The notes under the pieces were generated by a model that saw only the letters and a program-made list of their open reading frames with translations, made no database searches and had not been told where the DNA came from. Of a stretch of DNA of 24,158 bases, positions 1-12,800 are shown in pieces. Numbering within the stretch: the stretch's first letter is position 1; every line of letters begins with the position of its first letter. Source of the stretch: Saccoglossus kowalevskii (Eukaryota > Hemichordata > Enteropneusta > Harrimaniidae). The stretch lies in contig NW_003112483.1 in NCBI RefSeq assembly GCF_000003605.2, positions 120,204 to 144,361 of the forward strand, read 5' to 3'. A program made the translations under genes and the position numbers.

Positions 1-580
1 CAAGTCCAATTGCTTTGATATTACATATATAGGTACAACATATGGACCACTCTCAAATTTGTCCATTTCATGATGATACCTTCAATTCTCTAATTTTGAT
101 GAATATTTTTGTAATTTTATGTAAAAAGTGATATTTTCGACTTCTTGTTAAAAACTACAATCATTTATGATGAAAAATTATATTTTTGAATTCTTGTTGA
201 AATGTGCATTGCTAACAGCGGAGCTATCTCAGCCGAGAGGCTGCTTGTTTAGACAGGTAGTCTTCAACATTGGCACAGAGGAAATAGCACTTTGGTAGTC
301 AGGATAATGACTGTGGTAAAGTCAAACCAGTAAAGTAGAAACTAAATATAGCTTAGTTGGGGGGGGGGGATTATATACAGGTCACTTACCTGTGAAGTTC
401 TGCTGCCGAAAGGTGGTCACCATGGGTATCTTTAACACAGGTTTGACTGACATGGGGTTTGAAATATGTTGTGATGTGAAAACTCTGTATCAGACAATTT
501 AAAAAAACTACTGAAAATTGTCATACTGAAAACATTGCAGACACTGCTTTGTTCTAATGTATTGGTTTGTATACTTACAG
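1..580 (+). other. 3' part of an upstream intron
   Basis: The stretch ends in a pyrimidine-poor acceptor, TATACTTACAG, just before exon w1. No dynein coding sequence is visible: the expected upstream motif, the segment just before the AAA1 P-loop, is absent, so the previous exon lies outside. There is an 11-base G run at 359-369. Two similar AT-rich stretches at about 124-149 and 180-204 may be a decayed local duplication. Confidence 0.7.
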
Positions 581-880
581 GATCGTTGTTACCTCTGTCT
601 TATGGGAGCCTTGCAGCTTGATTTGGGTGGTGCACCTGCTGGTCCAGCTGGTACTGGCAAAACTGAAACCACTAAAGATTTGGCAAAATCCCTGGCCAAG
701 CAGTGTGTGGTATTCAACTGTTCTGATGGTCTGGACTATAAAATGATGGGCAGATTCTTCTCTGGTCTTGCCCAGTCTGGTGCCTGGTGTTGTTTTGATG
801 AATTCAACCGTATTGACATTGAAGTGTTGTCTGTAATTGCACAACAGCTGATCACAATTAAAAATGCCAAGGCTGGAAAG
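581..880 (+). CDS. DNAH6: DNAH6 exon w1: AAA1 Walker A and Walker B
   Basis: This 300-bp exon (residues 1-100, phase 0 at both ends) starts at [11 protein letters not shown]. It carries the main ATPase site: P-loop GPAGTGKT at 641-664 and Walker [10 protein letters not shown] at 785-811, with the catalytic glutamate in the DE pair. Pfam equivalent: AAA_6. The acceptor is CTTACAG and the donor AAG|GTAAGT. A reading frame continues upstream to an ATG at 557 and downstream past the donor, but both extensions are intron. Confidence 0.95.
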
Positions 881-3800
881 GTAAGTAGATATTGTACATA
901 CTTAGATCCACCAATCCCAGAACTATCTCAGAGTATCCAAATAAATATTGTGCATTTCACTCACTGTCTCCAATGGTTTCATTTTTTTTAGCTGACACGC
1001 TTCATGTTTGAAGGACGTGAGATCAAGCTAGTAGCAAGTTGTGCTGCCTTTATCACTATGAATCCAGGTTATGCTGGACGTACTGAATTGCCTGATAACT
1101 TGAAAGCATTATTCCGACCTATTGCCATGATGGTACCTGATTATGGTAAGTGAATAATTAACATTTTCTGTAAGCTATTGTGGTTGCCATATTATAGTTT
1201 GTATTGAAAATAAATATCTCACCTATTTAATATCTCTACAGCATTGATTGCTGAGGTCATACTCTACTCTGAGGGCTTTGAGTCTTCCAGAAACCTGGCT
1301 CGTAAAATGGTACAGATGTACAAACTATGCAGTGAACAGTTATCACAACAGGACCATTATGACTTTGGTATGAGAGCTGTCAAGTCTGTCTTAGTGATGG
1401 CTGGGTCTTTAAAACGTGACAATCCAACACTGGGTGAAGATGTTGTACTTATTAGAGCTCTCAGAGACAGTAATCTGCCCAAGTTTTTAACTGATGACGC
1501 AGTTCTCTTTACGGTAAGCTTACAGGTTTAATCATACAAGATTATGAGTCACCGTAAAATGTACTTGAGCCATGATAGTTTCAAACATAGTTCAAGAAAG
1601 TAAATTAAAAACAGCAGATCTTTTAGAAATAGAGAAACACAGCCTACCTAAGTATGGAAGAATTCTTGTGACATAGATTTGACATAAATTTGTTTTGACG
1701 TTAGCCCTATTCAAATTAAAAATTGCATAATTTTTTTTTGTAGATAATGATTTATTTCTTTACCAATTGAATATAAAATATGTAGAATTGAAATGATTTT
1801 TATATACAGTCTTATTTGACACTGAAAGAAAAGGATTGAACTTGAAAAGATTTAGTTTACGCAATTTTTAGACAGGTTTTACTTCAACTGTGTAATACAC
1901 TTGTTTGCAGGCCATATTATCAGATCTGTTTCCTGGTGTGGAAATTCCTGAACATGACTATGGTGTCTTACAAGAATACATTGAGTCAGCCATGAGAGAT
2001 AAAGGATTACAAATTGTGGGTGCTATGGCAAGTAAAGTCATCCAATTGTATGAAACTATGATTGTACGCCATGGTGTGATGTTGGTTGGACCAACTGGAG
2101 GTGGAAAAACTACTGTGTACCAGGTATTTGTCTATTTTATTCTAATGATAAGTTTTTATAATTATCTATCGATTGATTGTCATGTTGTGATTTTAAGTCT
2201 GTATTGTTCGTGTTTATCATAGTTATCTCTTCGGGACTGATTTTTACGCTATTTTATGCTAATAAATTTAAGCTTATATAATTGTATGATTTATTGTATG
2301 TTTTTTTTTCTGAATTCTTAGACATTGAAAGATTGTTTGACCAATTTACATGCTGACGGGCATGAAGACCCATACTACCTTCCTGTAAGAACAGATGTCT
2401 TAAATCCTAAATCTATCACAATGGGTGAACTGTATGGGGAAATCAACAAACTTACTTTGGAATGGCAAGATGGTTTAATGGCATTGACTATCCGTAAACA
2501 TGTGTCAGTAAGTATGGCTACATTGCTAATTTTTGGATCAGAATCAAAACAACCAATATGTACATACCAAACATATGGAATAAAGTTCAATGTTGTGTCT
2601 CAAAGTACAGCTGCCTTCAACAACTCACTCCACACTTTTATATTTGCCAGGATACAAGTGAAGACCATAAGTGGGTTGTCTGTGATGGACCTGTAGATGC
2701 TCTGTGGATTGAAAATATGAACACAGTACTGGATGATAATAAAATGTTATGTTTAGCTAACAGTGAGCGTATCAAATTAAACAATACAATCCACATGTTA
2801 TTTGAAGTGCAGGACTTAGCAGTGGCTTCACCAGCAACAGTCAGTCGGTAAGTTCTATGTAATAAGTTTTGAGTCTCCTTAAACCTTAAATTTGTATTCT
2901 CTGCAAAACTTAATTTTATGCTCTTTCAAGTTAGAGTAATTTGGCTGATGTTCAAATTGAAAAGTTACAGTGTTCTCAAGTTATACTGATGAGAAGCTGA
3001 CCTATTACGCAGTTAATTGTCAAAATTATTATTTGTATTCACTACAATAAATGCTGTCATGTTCTAATTCTGCTTTCCGAGTGCCTGCTAAACACAACTA
3101 ACCTACATAGTATGTAGCAACTGAAGAGTCTGATGTGTATCTCAGACTATTCCTTATGAAAACTGTTTCACATACAGCAAGTCTCAGAAGTATTGGGGCA
3201 GCCAATTTGCAAACTCGCTAGCGAATTGGCTAACTGCTTGGGTCTTGACTAAACGGTTGGCTTTCGAATCTTGCTGGTGCCAGTTTGTGATTTGTGATGC
3301 GTCCACTCTTGGCGAGTCTATATTTCATTAGGGGACATAGAATTTTTTCACGCATCCTCTGGCTGGTACATGTCTGGATTCTCCTGAATGATTTGAGCCC
3401 GAAAATGGTCTCAGTCAGCTGGCGTGATAATATTATAAATGTGATTAATCCACTGATATTTATTATATAAGGTTAACCTTCTTGAATACTGCTTGAAACT
3501 AAAAACTTAAGACAATTTGAAAAATAGTTTCTTACTATTAAATCAGGGGAAAAATAACAAATCTTTCACACTCAAACGATCCGTTGGGGTAACATTAAGC
3601 AAACCGCTGAAAAATCGACCTCATTCGTCATTTTTGTGTGGACATGTAGAGCATAGAACACTTTCCCTGGAATATTTCAAAGCGAAATCGCCATCCAACT
3701 GTAAGACCATCGCTGATTAGCTCCTAAAGTATGAGGAATGTCCCCTACTGTTACATAGAGACGTCTTAAGTGGGCATGACCGCAAGACGGCGCAAGCGAG

Positions 3801-6800
3801 ATTTGAAAGCCAATTGTTTAGTCAAAACCAAAGCAGTTAGCCAATTCGCTAGCGAGTTTGCAAATTGGCTGCCCCAATACTTCTGAGACTTGCTGTAAAA
3901 TATTGGATTTTTTGAACTTTGTACATTGAATATAATCCTTTGTGCAATTTAGTGACTTGATGACACATAATACCATAGCTGTTGCATTTATTGCACTTCA
4001 CATTTTACTAGACTTGTCAAATGTATAATTTTAGGCAATAAATGTGTATATAAATTATTTTCAACTATATTTAAAAGGTCTAGCATATGACAAACTTGTG
4101 CGATGTTTTTCAGTTTTTATTCTTTGTAGATAATAACTAAAACTGTTGTGCTGTGATGAGGCTAGAGTATGCATGATTTAAAAGAGTTCCCTGATTATAA
4201 ACTATATATACTGCAAGTTTTTGTATTCTAATTTATTCATAATCACTTAAATCTCTTTTAGTTGTGGTATGGTGTATATTGATGCTGATGATCTAGGTTG
4301 GATGCCGTTTGTGCAAACTTGGATGACAAAACACAAGTCACAATTGACTGAAGAAACATATCAGTATATTATGGATTTGTTTATAAACTATGTTGAAGAT
4401 GGTTTGAAATTTGTGAATAAGAAATTGACACAAGCTATGAGCCAGGTACGTGTTTACATGTGTTGAAAAAACATACTTTTGATGTTGTAAATGATTTTAA
4501 ACAGCGTGCCTTATTTAATATGTGTTCTTGGTGTTTCTGTAGGTTGATATTGCCAAAGTGTCAGCTCTGTGTGATTTGCTAGATGCTGTTATATTTGGTA
4601 AAAAAGGCCCAGACTTGAAGATGGATCCTAACAAATTACATGCACTCATTTGCACTGGTTTCGTCTTCTGCTACATGTGGTGCATTGGAGGGAATATTAC
4701 TGAGAATTGCTTTGATCAGTTTGATTCTTTTGTCCGCAACCAATTTGATGATAATGGTGATGCTAAGGTATGTTTTCTTTTCTGCATCTCACATTTGAAT
4801 TGTCCAGTCATTTAGTTGCTATGTTTTAGCAAAATCTGTCATTTAAAAGTAGCAACTTGACTAATTTGAATAAATCATGTTTAAATAATTTAATTTATAT
4901 ATTTGTCAGAATTGTACAGGGCATATCCAGTGTAACATGTTGCCTTGTCTTTTAGCTTCCATCGGGAGGTGACTTATGGAGCTGCTACATGGATTTTGAC
5001 ACAAAACGTTTAGATATGTGGGAGAGAATTACTCCATCATTCAAGTATGATAAAGATATTCCATTCTTTGATATGCTGGTACCTACTACAGACACTGTCA
5101 GATATGGATATTTGATGGAGAAGTTTTTGAGTGTAAAACGATCAGTATTATTCACAGGTACAACCGGAGTAGGAAAGGTAAGCATATGTTACATAATGGA
5201 TTAATGAATAATGAACTGTTTCATGCGCATTAATGTATTTTTATCATATATGCTTTTAAAAAATCTATTCAAGTTACAGGTAAAAAATTAAGATCATAAA
5301 TTGGTGTTTCCACTGTTACTCACTAAATCATTACCTCTCAGAATTTAATATGTGCTCGACAAAGCCCATTTCAAAGTCTCTTCAATATTTGTGTAAATGT
5401 TTGACATTTTTTCTTTGTTTGTTCGTAGTCTGTCATTGCAAGGGCTTTATTGCTGAATGTTCAAGACAAGGAGGCCTATGTACCAGTCTTTGTCAACTTT
5501 TCAGCTCAAACAAGCAGTAATAGGACCCAGGAAATGATTGAAGGAAAACTGGAAAAGAGAAGAAAAAATATAATTGGTAAGTCACAGTTGTCAAAAGTAA
5601 ATTATTCTTCACTGCATTTGCTCAATCAGTAGCTTATGCGCCTAGGTAACTGTCAGTAGTGTGTGTTTTACGGCATACAGTTAATACAATTGATAGTTTA
5701 CTAACACTTTATTTAAAATAAATTTGCTTCTAATAAAGCAAATACAGTATTTTAGTTTTCAATGCAGTTTTTAAAACATATTGAAATGCTACTATATAAA
5801 TACATAGTGCTTTGTTCTGGCATGGCATTTTTCACACTATATTTAAATAGACAAAGTTTAGACTGTAAATCAGCCACAGATGTTTCAATTGTAGAATTTA
5901 ATCATCTTTTTTATATTCTTATTACCATAATAAGTTGCATGACAGATTTTTTAAAATTATTCTCACTAATATTTTTTTACATACTTTTCCAGGTGCTCCA
6001 GCCAATAAGCGTGTCATAATTTTTATTGACGATTTGAATATGCCTAAGTTGGACACCTATGGCTCCCAACCACCAATAGAACTGCTTCGTCAATTCCTTG
6101 ACTTTGGCGGTTTCTATGACAGAGAAAAACTGTTTTGGAAAGAAGTACATGTAAGTACAATTGATCTTTTATCACTGATTTTACGTTTCTATGTTGCAAA
6201 ATTACTAAAGGAGTACCGGTAAATGGTGCATCAAGTTACCGATACAATGTGACAAATTTGTTTCTTCTTCAATTGTCAGGATGTGTCTTTATCATCAGCA
6301 TGTGCTCCACCAGGTGGTGGTCGTAATCCAGTAACACCACGTATGATCAGACACTTTGCTATGTTGTGTATACCAAGTGCATCAGAGTACAGTCTTAAAC
6401 ACATTTTCAAGGTAAGAGAATTAACTCTAACATAACTGCTATAGTAAGTTTACTAAAATGCACTAACACTTGTATATCCAGTATCAACTGTTGATCAAAT
6501 CATATGAATGTTATTATATGTATGTAGTTTGTTTGATATTAGTTTTCTTGTTCTGGATTTTCATTGTCCTTGGTATGTATAACCATGGAGCTGCATAACC
6601 AACTTATCAGTAATCCCTTTATGTGTTTCAATAAACTATATAACCTTAAGCAAAATGATTAACATTCTATAGATTTTAAGAGCCATATTTATTAATGTAC
6701 TTCTACTGTAAGACTGTTTTCATTATTTATTTTGTTTCACAGTCAATCATCACAGGTTTCTTACTTGAGTTCCCACAAAGTGTCAGAGCATGTGGAGAGT

Positions 6801-9800
6801 CTATTGTGGGTGCTGCAGTTGATATCTATGGACGTATGAGTACTGATCTGTTACCTACACCAGCCAAGTCACATTATGTCTTTAATCTCAGGGATCTCTC
6901 CAAGTGTGTCCAAGGTAAGGAGCCCTTTAGTTCATAACCTTTTTAGTTCATATTCAGACAAACTGATTACATTCAAGACTCACATAGAGATACAATTAGG
7001 TTATCATCTGATATCACTTGTTTGTTTGAGCTGGTAGATATGAGTGGTGTTGTAGGCTAGCATTATGGACAAACCAAACGAGTATCAATCAGCTCGACAA
7101 ATAAGTGATATCAGGCGATAATCTTTTAATCACATGACCAACTGAGTTTTAAAAAGACAGTAGTCATAATTCATGGAACTATGTTTTCGAATAAATGCTA
7201 ATTTATGCTAATTAGGCATCTAAACAGTTTGATTGATGCACATTATCAGTTATTGATATCATCATGTAAGTTGACACTACTGTGAATGATGGACTTATGG
7301 TAATGGGATAAATGTATTTATGATCTGATCTCAAATGGCAGATTGGTGAATAATGTCTCAAATATAACTGGTTTCATTCAAATTTGGAATGTCAACCCCA
7401 TACACATTCGGTTATTGATGCTATTTATTTTAGGTACCACAACCATATCACTTTCTCAGTCAAATAGTTTTAAATGTCAAAGTTATTTGATCATATACTT
7501 TTGAAGAATGTCTTTCTGCTATAATGTTCTTGTTTTAGATTTCTCATTAATTATCGTGACAAATGTTTCCACTCAGGTATACTGCAGGGAGATCCAAGCA
7601 GCATTCGTGATGCAAACCAGATATACCGTTTATTCTGCCATGAATCACAGCGTGTATTCCATGATAGGTTAATCAATCATGAAGACAAAGGTTACTTCAA
7701 TGAAATATTAGCAGAAATGGCTGGCAAATATTTTGGACAGCAGAATGTTGAACCAAACTCTTATGTTACCAATCCAATTATCTTTGGTGATTTCTTGAAG
7801 ATGGGTGCAAGTGAAGAGGAAAAACTTTATGAAGATATTTCAGATATTAAAAAACTAAAGATTGTCTTGAATGACGTAAGTATTACAATCCATCATGCAG
7901 ATGTTACTTTTTAAGGCAGGTGATCACTCCACTCACCTATCACTCAAGACCCAGAAGCACTTTCCCAATCCATACTATTTTTTAAGAGCACAGCTCCCCT
8001 AATAATAACTCACACATTATGAGAGCCATTTGTAGCTCCAGGCCATTTTCAAAAAGCAAGACCTGAATCTCTCGTCTCATTCTGGTTGAACAAAAATATG
8101 ACACTCTGTGTATTTGAGTAAAAATGTTTGTTTTTGTTGTGGTTCATTAAGTATGTATATAACTTCCAGTAGTATGGCCATTTTTGATAACTAATTGTTT
8201 ATCTGATTTGCTTGCATTGTTTTAGTATTTAGATGATTATAACATGAGTTCATCCAAAGAAATGAAACTGGTGTTCTTCTTGGATGCAATGGAACATGTC
8301 TCTAGGTAAGAGTTATCAAGTCCTTGTATAGACACATTAATAACACATTTGGCCTTTGACTGGTTCACAGAGGCATCAAATGGCAACTTCCTTATGCTGA
8401 CCCAGTTTACATTGCTGCCTTTTGAGACTCGTTATTTCTAAGGCAATTTTAGCAAATTTGACTTCTAACTCAGTTTCCTGTCAAATCTGAAGTTTAATCT
8501 CTGGGAATGAAATGAATTAAACAACACTTTTTTATCATGCCATATGTTCAAATAAACAAATACACTATTCATCCATTTTTTTTTTTTACAGAATTGCACG
8601 TATGATTCGTCAAGAGAGGGGAAATGCATTACTGGTAGGTGTTGGTGGTACTGGTAAACAGTCTCTGACACGGCTTGCATCACACATATGTGGTTACAAG
8701 TGTTTTCAGATTGAACTAACTAGAGGATATGATTACAGTGCCTTCCATGATGATCTCAAGATTCTATATACTATGGCTGGTGTGAATGGTGACAATACAG
8801 TCTTCCTCTTTACAGATACACAGGTACATGTAGATAGAAATTACAACAATATGTTTTATTACATTGAAATCATTTCAACAATACTATACAGTGCACTAAA
8901 ATATGAAGGCATTATTGTTATCTCAGTTTTATACAATTTCCTGAACCCTAGTCCTGTTTACACTATAACACTAACAATTAGGCAATTCTAGTTCTCTTCT
9001 GGGAAGTGTGGCTCTTTAACTCTTTGAATGCCATAATTCTTTTTTTCCCTGAAAAGTTTTGGTATTTTTCATGTATTTTTCTATATATGTATTTTTTTTA
9101 ACCAAACGGACATAATTTTTTTATTGGCTAAAAATTTGAGCAAAGTTTTAGAAAAATTATGTGGTTTTAACATTTCTGAATGATTACAAAAGTAGACTTT
9201 TGCTTTCAAAGGGTTAATTTCTCATCAAAGTTCCTCCAAATGGTGACAGTTATTTTGTATATTTCTGTAACAGATTGTGGTTGAAGAGTTCCTAGAAGAC
9301 ATCAACAACATTCTTAATTCAGGTGAAGTCCCCAATTTATTTGAGCCTGATGAATATGAAAAGGTGATCATTGGTTGCAGACCAAAAGCCAAGGAAGCGG
9401 GCATACCTGAGGGAAATCGTGATGAGATATTCAATTTTTTTATCAGTCGTGTTAGAAGTAATCTGCATATTGTACTTTGTATGAGCCCTGTTGGTGATGC
9501 ATTCCGAGCACGTTGTCGTATGTTCCCATCTCTTGTTAATTGCTGTACCATTGATTGGTTTACTGAGTGGCCAAGGTAAGAGAATATAAACAAAGCCATA
9601 TTTATGAATTATTATTATTGGAAGCCATTTATGTATATTTTTTTATGTAACTGACAGAATATTCTTAATGACTATATCTAGAGAACCAGAAACTTGTCTA
9701 CTGTGATAAAATTATTAGATTCCAGTTTGGCAAAAACAATATAGCTATTAGACAACTGGTGTCTTTTTCAATGCAGACTTAAATAAATCATTGGTTACTT

Positions 9801-12800
9801 TTTTATTTACAGAGAAGCCTTGTTATCGGTGTCAGAGTCGTTCTTTGAAGAAGTGGATTTGGGAGCAGAAGACTTGAAGGTATAAGACTTGCTGCAAAAT
9901 GATTTCTTTTAAACAATGCAATTCTAGATTCATATATCTGACATACCAATCATGTTAAAACTTTATTATTATTTATTAAAATCAAACATGCTGCTTCTCT
10001 TGAACCATACAATGTGTCTTGGCCATGCGTTCGGTGGTCATTTTGTTTTAATGAACATTGTTCCATCCCATATCTCTGACATGCCATGACTGTTCATGTT
10101 CAAACTTTCTATATTTTTTAAACTTAATAACTCACGGGATCTATGTAATGTTTATTTATATTTTCACAGAAAAAAGTTGCTGACATGTGTGTAGAAATTC
10201 ATACTAGTGTCAGTGATATGGCAGAGAAATTCTTTTCTGAATTGAGGCGTCGTTATTACACCACACCTACCAGCTACCTTGAACTTATCAACCTCTACTT
10301 AGCTATGCTGTCAGAGAAAAAGAAGTAAGCACATATCTTTTCAGTAACAATTGGCAACTATCTGAGACTGAGTAATAACTTTCATAATGTAGCATTATAT
10401 TCATACAATATGTTTTGGTTTTTTATTAGTCTTTGTCAGCAAGAATGTGCGGAATTGGGGCTTATAACTTTGTGTCCCTGCCCATATTTTGACATGTACC
10501 AATTTCATTAAAACTTGGTACACATATGGTGCTTTCTTGATTTTCTGTTTCATGTACATTACAAAAAAGGGGGGGGGGGGTTGTTATTTGGGAGATTTGT
10601 GTAAAATATGTACCACAATACTGTTAAAATTTGTGTCAATTTGTCCAGATTATTACACTAGTCTTATCATAAAAACATTCATGACATTTTATTTAAGACT
10701 CTGTTTAATATTTTGTTCAATTGTTTGGTTGTTCATTTTTTTTGCAGACAACTTGTTGGTGCTCGTGACCGTGTTAAAAATGGACTCACAAAGCTTTTAG
10801 AGACGAATGATCTTGTAGCTGAGATGGAGATTACATTGACAGCCCTTAAACCTGAATTAGAAAAGAAGTCTAAGGATACCGAAGCCTTGATGGAAAGGTT
10901 AGCTGTTGATCAAGAAGAAGCTGACAAAGTAAGCAATTCACATTGATTATTGAATTCATAATTATAACCTTGTAGAAAAATACGTTAAAAGGAAAGTACC
11001 ATACATTGATACAAGTTTAGAGTATTATATATATGTAGGTGAGGTGGTAAATGAATAAATGAATAAATGAATGAATGAATGAATGAATGAATAAATGACG
11101 AACATACGTTTGAATACAAGTGTCACCGAACATGGGTTTCTTCCTCAAAACACTTTCATTTTCTGGCTATAACCATGGGGACTGGTGTTTTGGGTTTTGT
11201 CCGTCTGTGTGTTTTGATGTCATTTCACCAATGTACATGGACTGAATATGTTCAAACAGACAAGTCATAATGGTCCTTTTTGAGCCACACAGGCAGTATA
11301 TGTCAGGCCAAAACAGATTTTCCTGGTGAAAACTTTTTTAGCCCCAACGTTAGAAGTGTACAGTGTAGTTGTAAACTGTGTAAAAAGTTTGTCCACTCTG
11401 TAAGAGTTAGCACAGTGCTCGGTAACAGTAGAAGCTAGGTGAATTTTACCTCTGTTTTCTGTTTTATTTACAAGGTCCGTAAAGTTGTAATGGAAGACGA
11501 AGCAGTTGCAAGAGTAAAAGCTGAAGAGACCCAAGCAATTGCAGATGATGCACAGCGTGATTTAGATGAAGCCCTTCCTGCTTTGGAAGCTGCAAACAAA
11601 GCTTTAGATGCTTTAGATAAGAATGATATCTCTGAAATTAAAGCCTTTACAAAACCACCTGAAATGGTGCAAACTGTCATGGAAGCTGTGTGTATTATCC
11701 TTAGTTACAAGTATGTCTATAACCTTACTCTCAATACTACGATAGGTTCTATATAGATACCATTTGTTTTATGTGAGTGATTCAGAAAGCATATATAGAG
11801 TATAGTCACGAGAATTCTAACTAACTGCTATAGGTTTACAGGACAATGCTTATAAGCTTGTTACCGGGTAAACTGAAAAGTGAAGAATTGCAGCTTACCC
11901 AATTTCCATCAATAACAACCAAACGTAGACATCTCAGATCCTGTCTTGGCTTATTTATTCTGACATCACTATTTGTGCATTCAACTCTAATCCTAAATTA
12001 TAGTAACTTGCACAAAACACGCTACGTGGCGTCATCACGATACAGTCCCCAGCATGGTTATATATTAAACAAATGATTAACATCTCGAAACTCTAGGTGG
12101 CGCTCACAATAAATTTTCAAAAAACTTCAAAAACAGTAAAATTGGTAAAGGCGACTTTGCATAATAATAGATAAATGATAGTTAAATTGTTTTGAGAGCG
12201 GTGATTATACCGTAGTGTATCATTTCTAATAATTGATATCAACAATTTCTAATAATTTTTAGCTTGAACTTGGGAGATGAGAGCGCACCCACTTTCTAGA
12301 CTAAATTTAATAAAATTTCTTTAACATTATGAATAACATAGGAAATGTCTGTATTTTTGGGTGCTACCAAGGCAAACTTTTTGGGTACCAAGTAGTTTTT
12401 GATGCCTTTGTGAAATTTAAGCCCGATAGAGTATCATTTCACCATTGTGGCTATTAAAGCCTAGTTATATCTACTATGTATATTACTTCTGAGCCGCCTG
12501 GATTTAAATTTGATTATCACATCTCACAGTTGTTACACATACTGTGACTTCACATGACATTGAATAATATATTGTTTGCCAAGTACCGGTAGAACATAAC
12601 ATGGATGACATCACTGTACTGTGCAACAATACTGTGTATAAGAAATTGTATTGTACTGTACTGTACTGTCACTCTCCAGACCACTGTCACTTTGGCATTA
12701 TTTTTGGCTCTGGCATCATCAATATTGTTGTCATGACCACCATCCCTCAACCTGGCAACACATTTTTTGGGTATTTTGTATGAAATTTATTTTCACTGAT

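Larger units (their letters stand above)
3175..3895. mobile_element. Tc1/mariner-like non-autonomous transposon (721 bp)
   Basis: The element has 97-bp terminal inverted repeats at 3175-3271 and 3799-3895. It begins CAGCAAGTCTCAGAAGTATT and ends with the reverse complement. The outer 67 or so bases of the two arms are identical, with only a few mismatches further in. A TA dinucleotide lies on each side (3173-3174 and 3896-3897), as expected for Tc1/mariner target duplications. The TCTCAGAAGTATTGGGGCA style of terminus is also typical of that superfamily. No transposase is encoded: the 67-codon open frame at 3517-3720 shows no DDE motif I can recognise. The near-perfect arms suggest a fairly young copy or selection on the ends. 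Confidence 0.9.
2848..4261 (+). other. Intron w6 (1,414 bp), the longest complete intron
   Basis: A GT-AG intron. About half of it is the Tc1/mariner-like non-autonomous element at 3175-3895. The flanks, 2848-3172 and 3898-4261, are ordinary AT-rich sequence without a gene. Confidence 0.85.

Noticed and set aside
557-580. In-frame ATG upstream of exon w1 as a start codon
   Set aside because: The codons before DRCYLC do not match any dynein, and CTTACAG at 574-580 is a good acceptor. The protein must start far upstream.
3517-3720. 67-codon open frame inside the Tc1/mariner-like element as a transposase remnant
   Set aside because: I see no DDE catalytic motif or helix-turn-helix, and the frame is short and has no recognisable similarity.
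9225-9599. 124-codon minus-strand frame opposite exon w17
   Set aside because: It is a shadow of a strongly conserved + strand exon, as are the minus-strand frames at 13710-13943, 14883-15101 and 11468-11680.
10489-10800. Open frame across intron w19 into exon w20
   Set aside because: It reads the exon in the wrong frame. The correct frame gives [16 protein letters not shown].
11049-11098. Regular AATG repeats as a CRISPR-like or regulatory array
   Set aside because: Contiguous four-base units without spacers are a plain microsatellite.
11846-12076. 76-codon frame in intron w21 as an additional or alternative exon
   Set aside because: The w21-w22 junction is complete without it, its translation has no dynein similarity, and no fitting acceptor and donor pair frames it.
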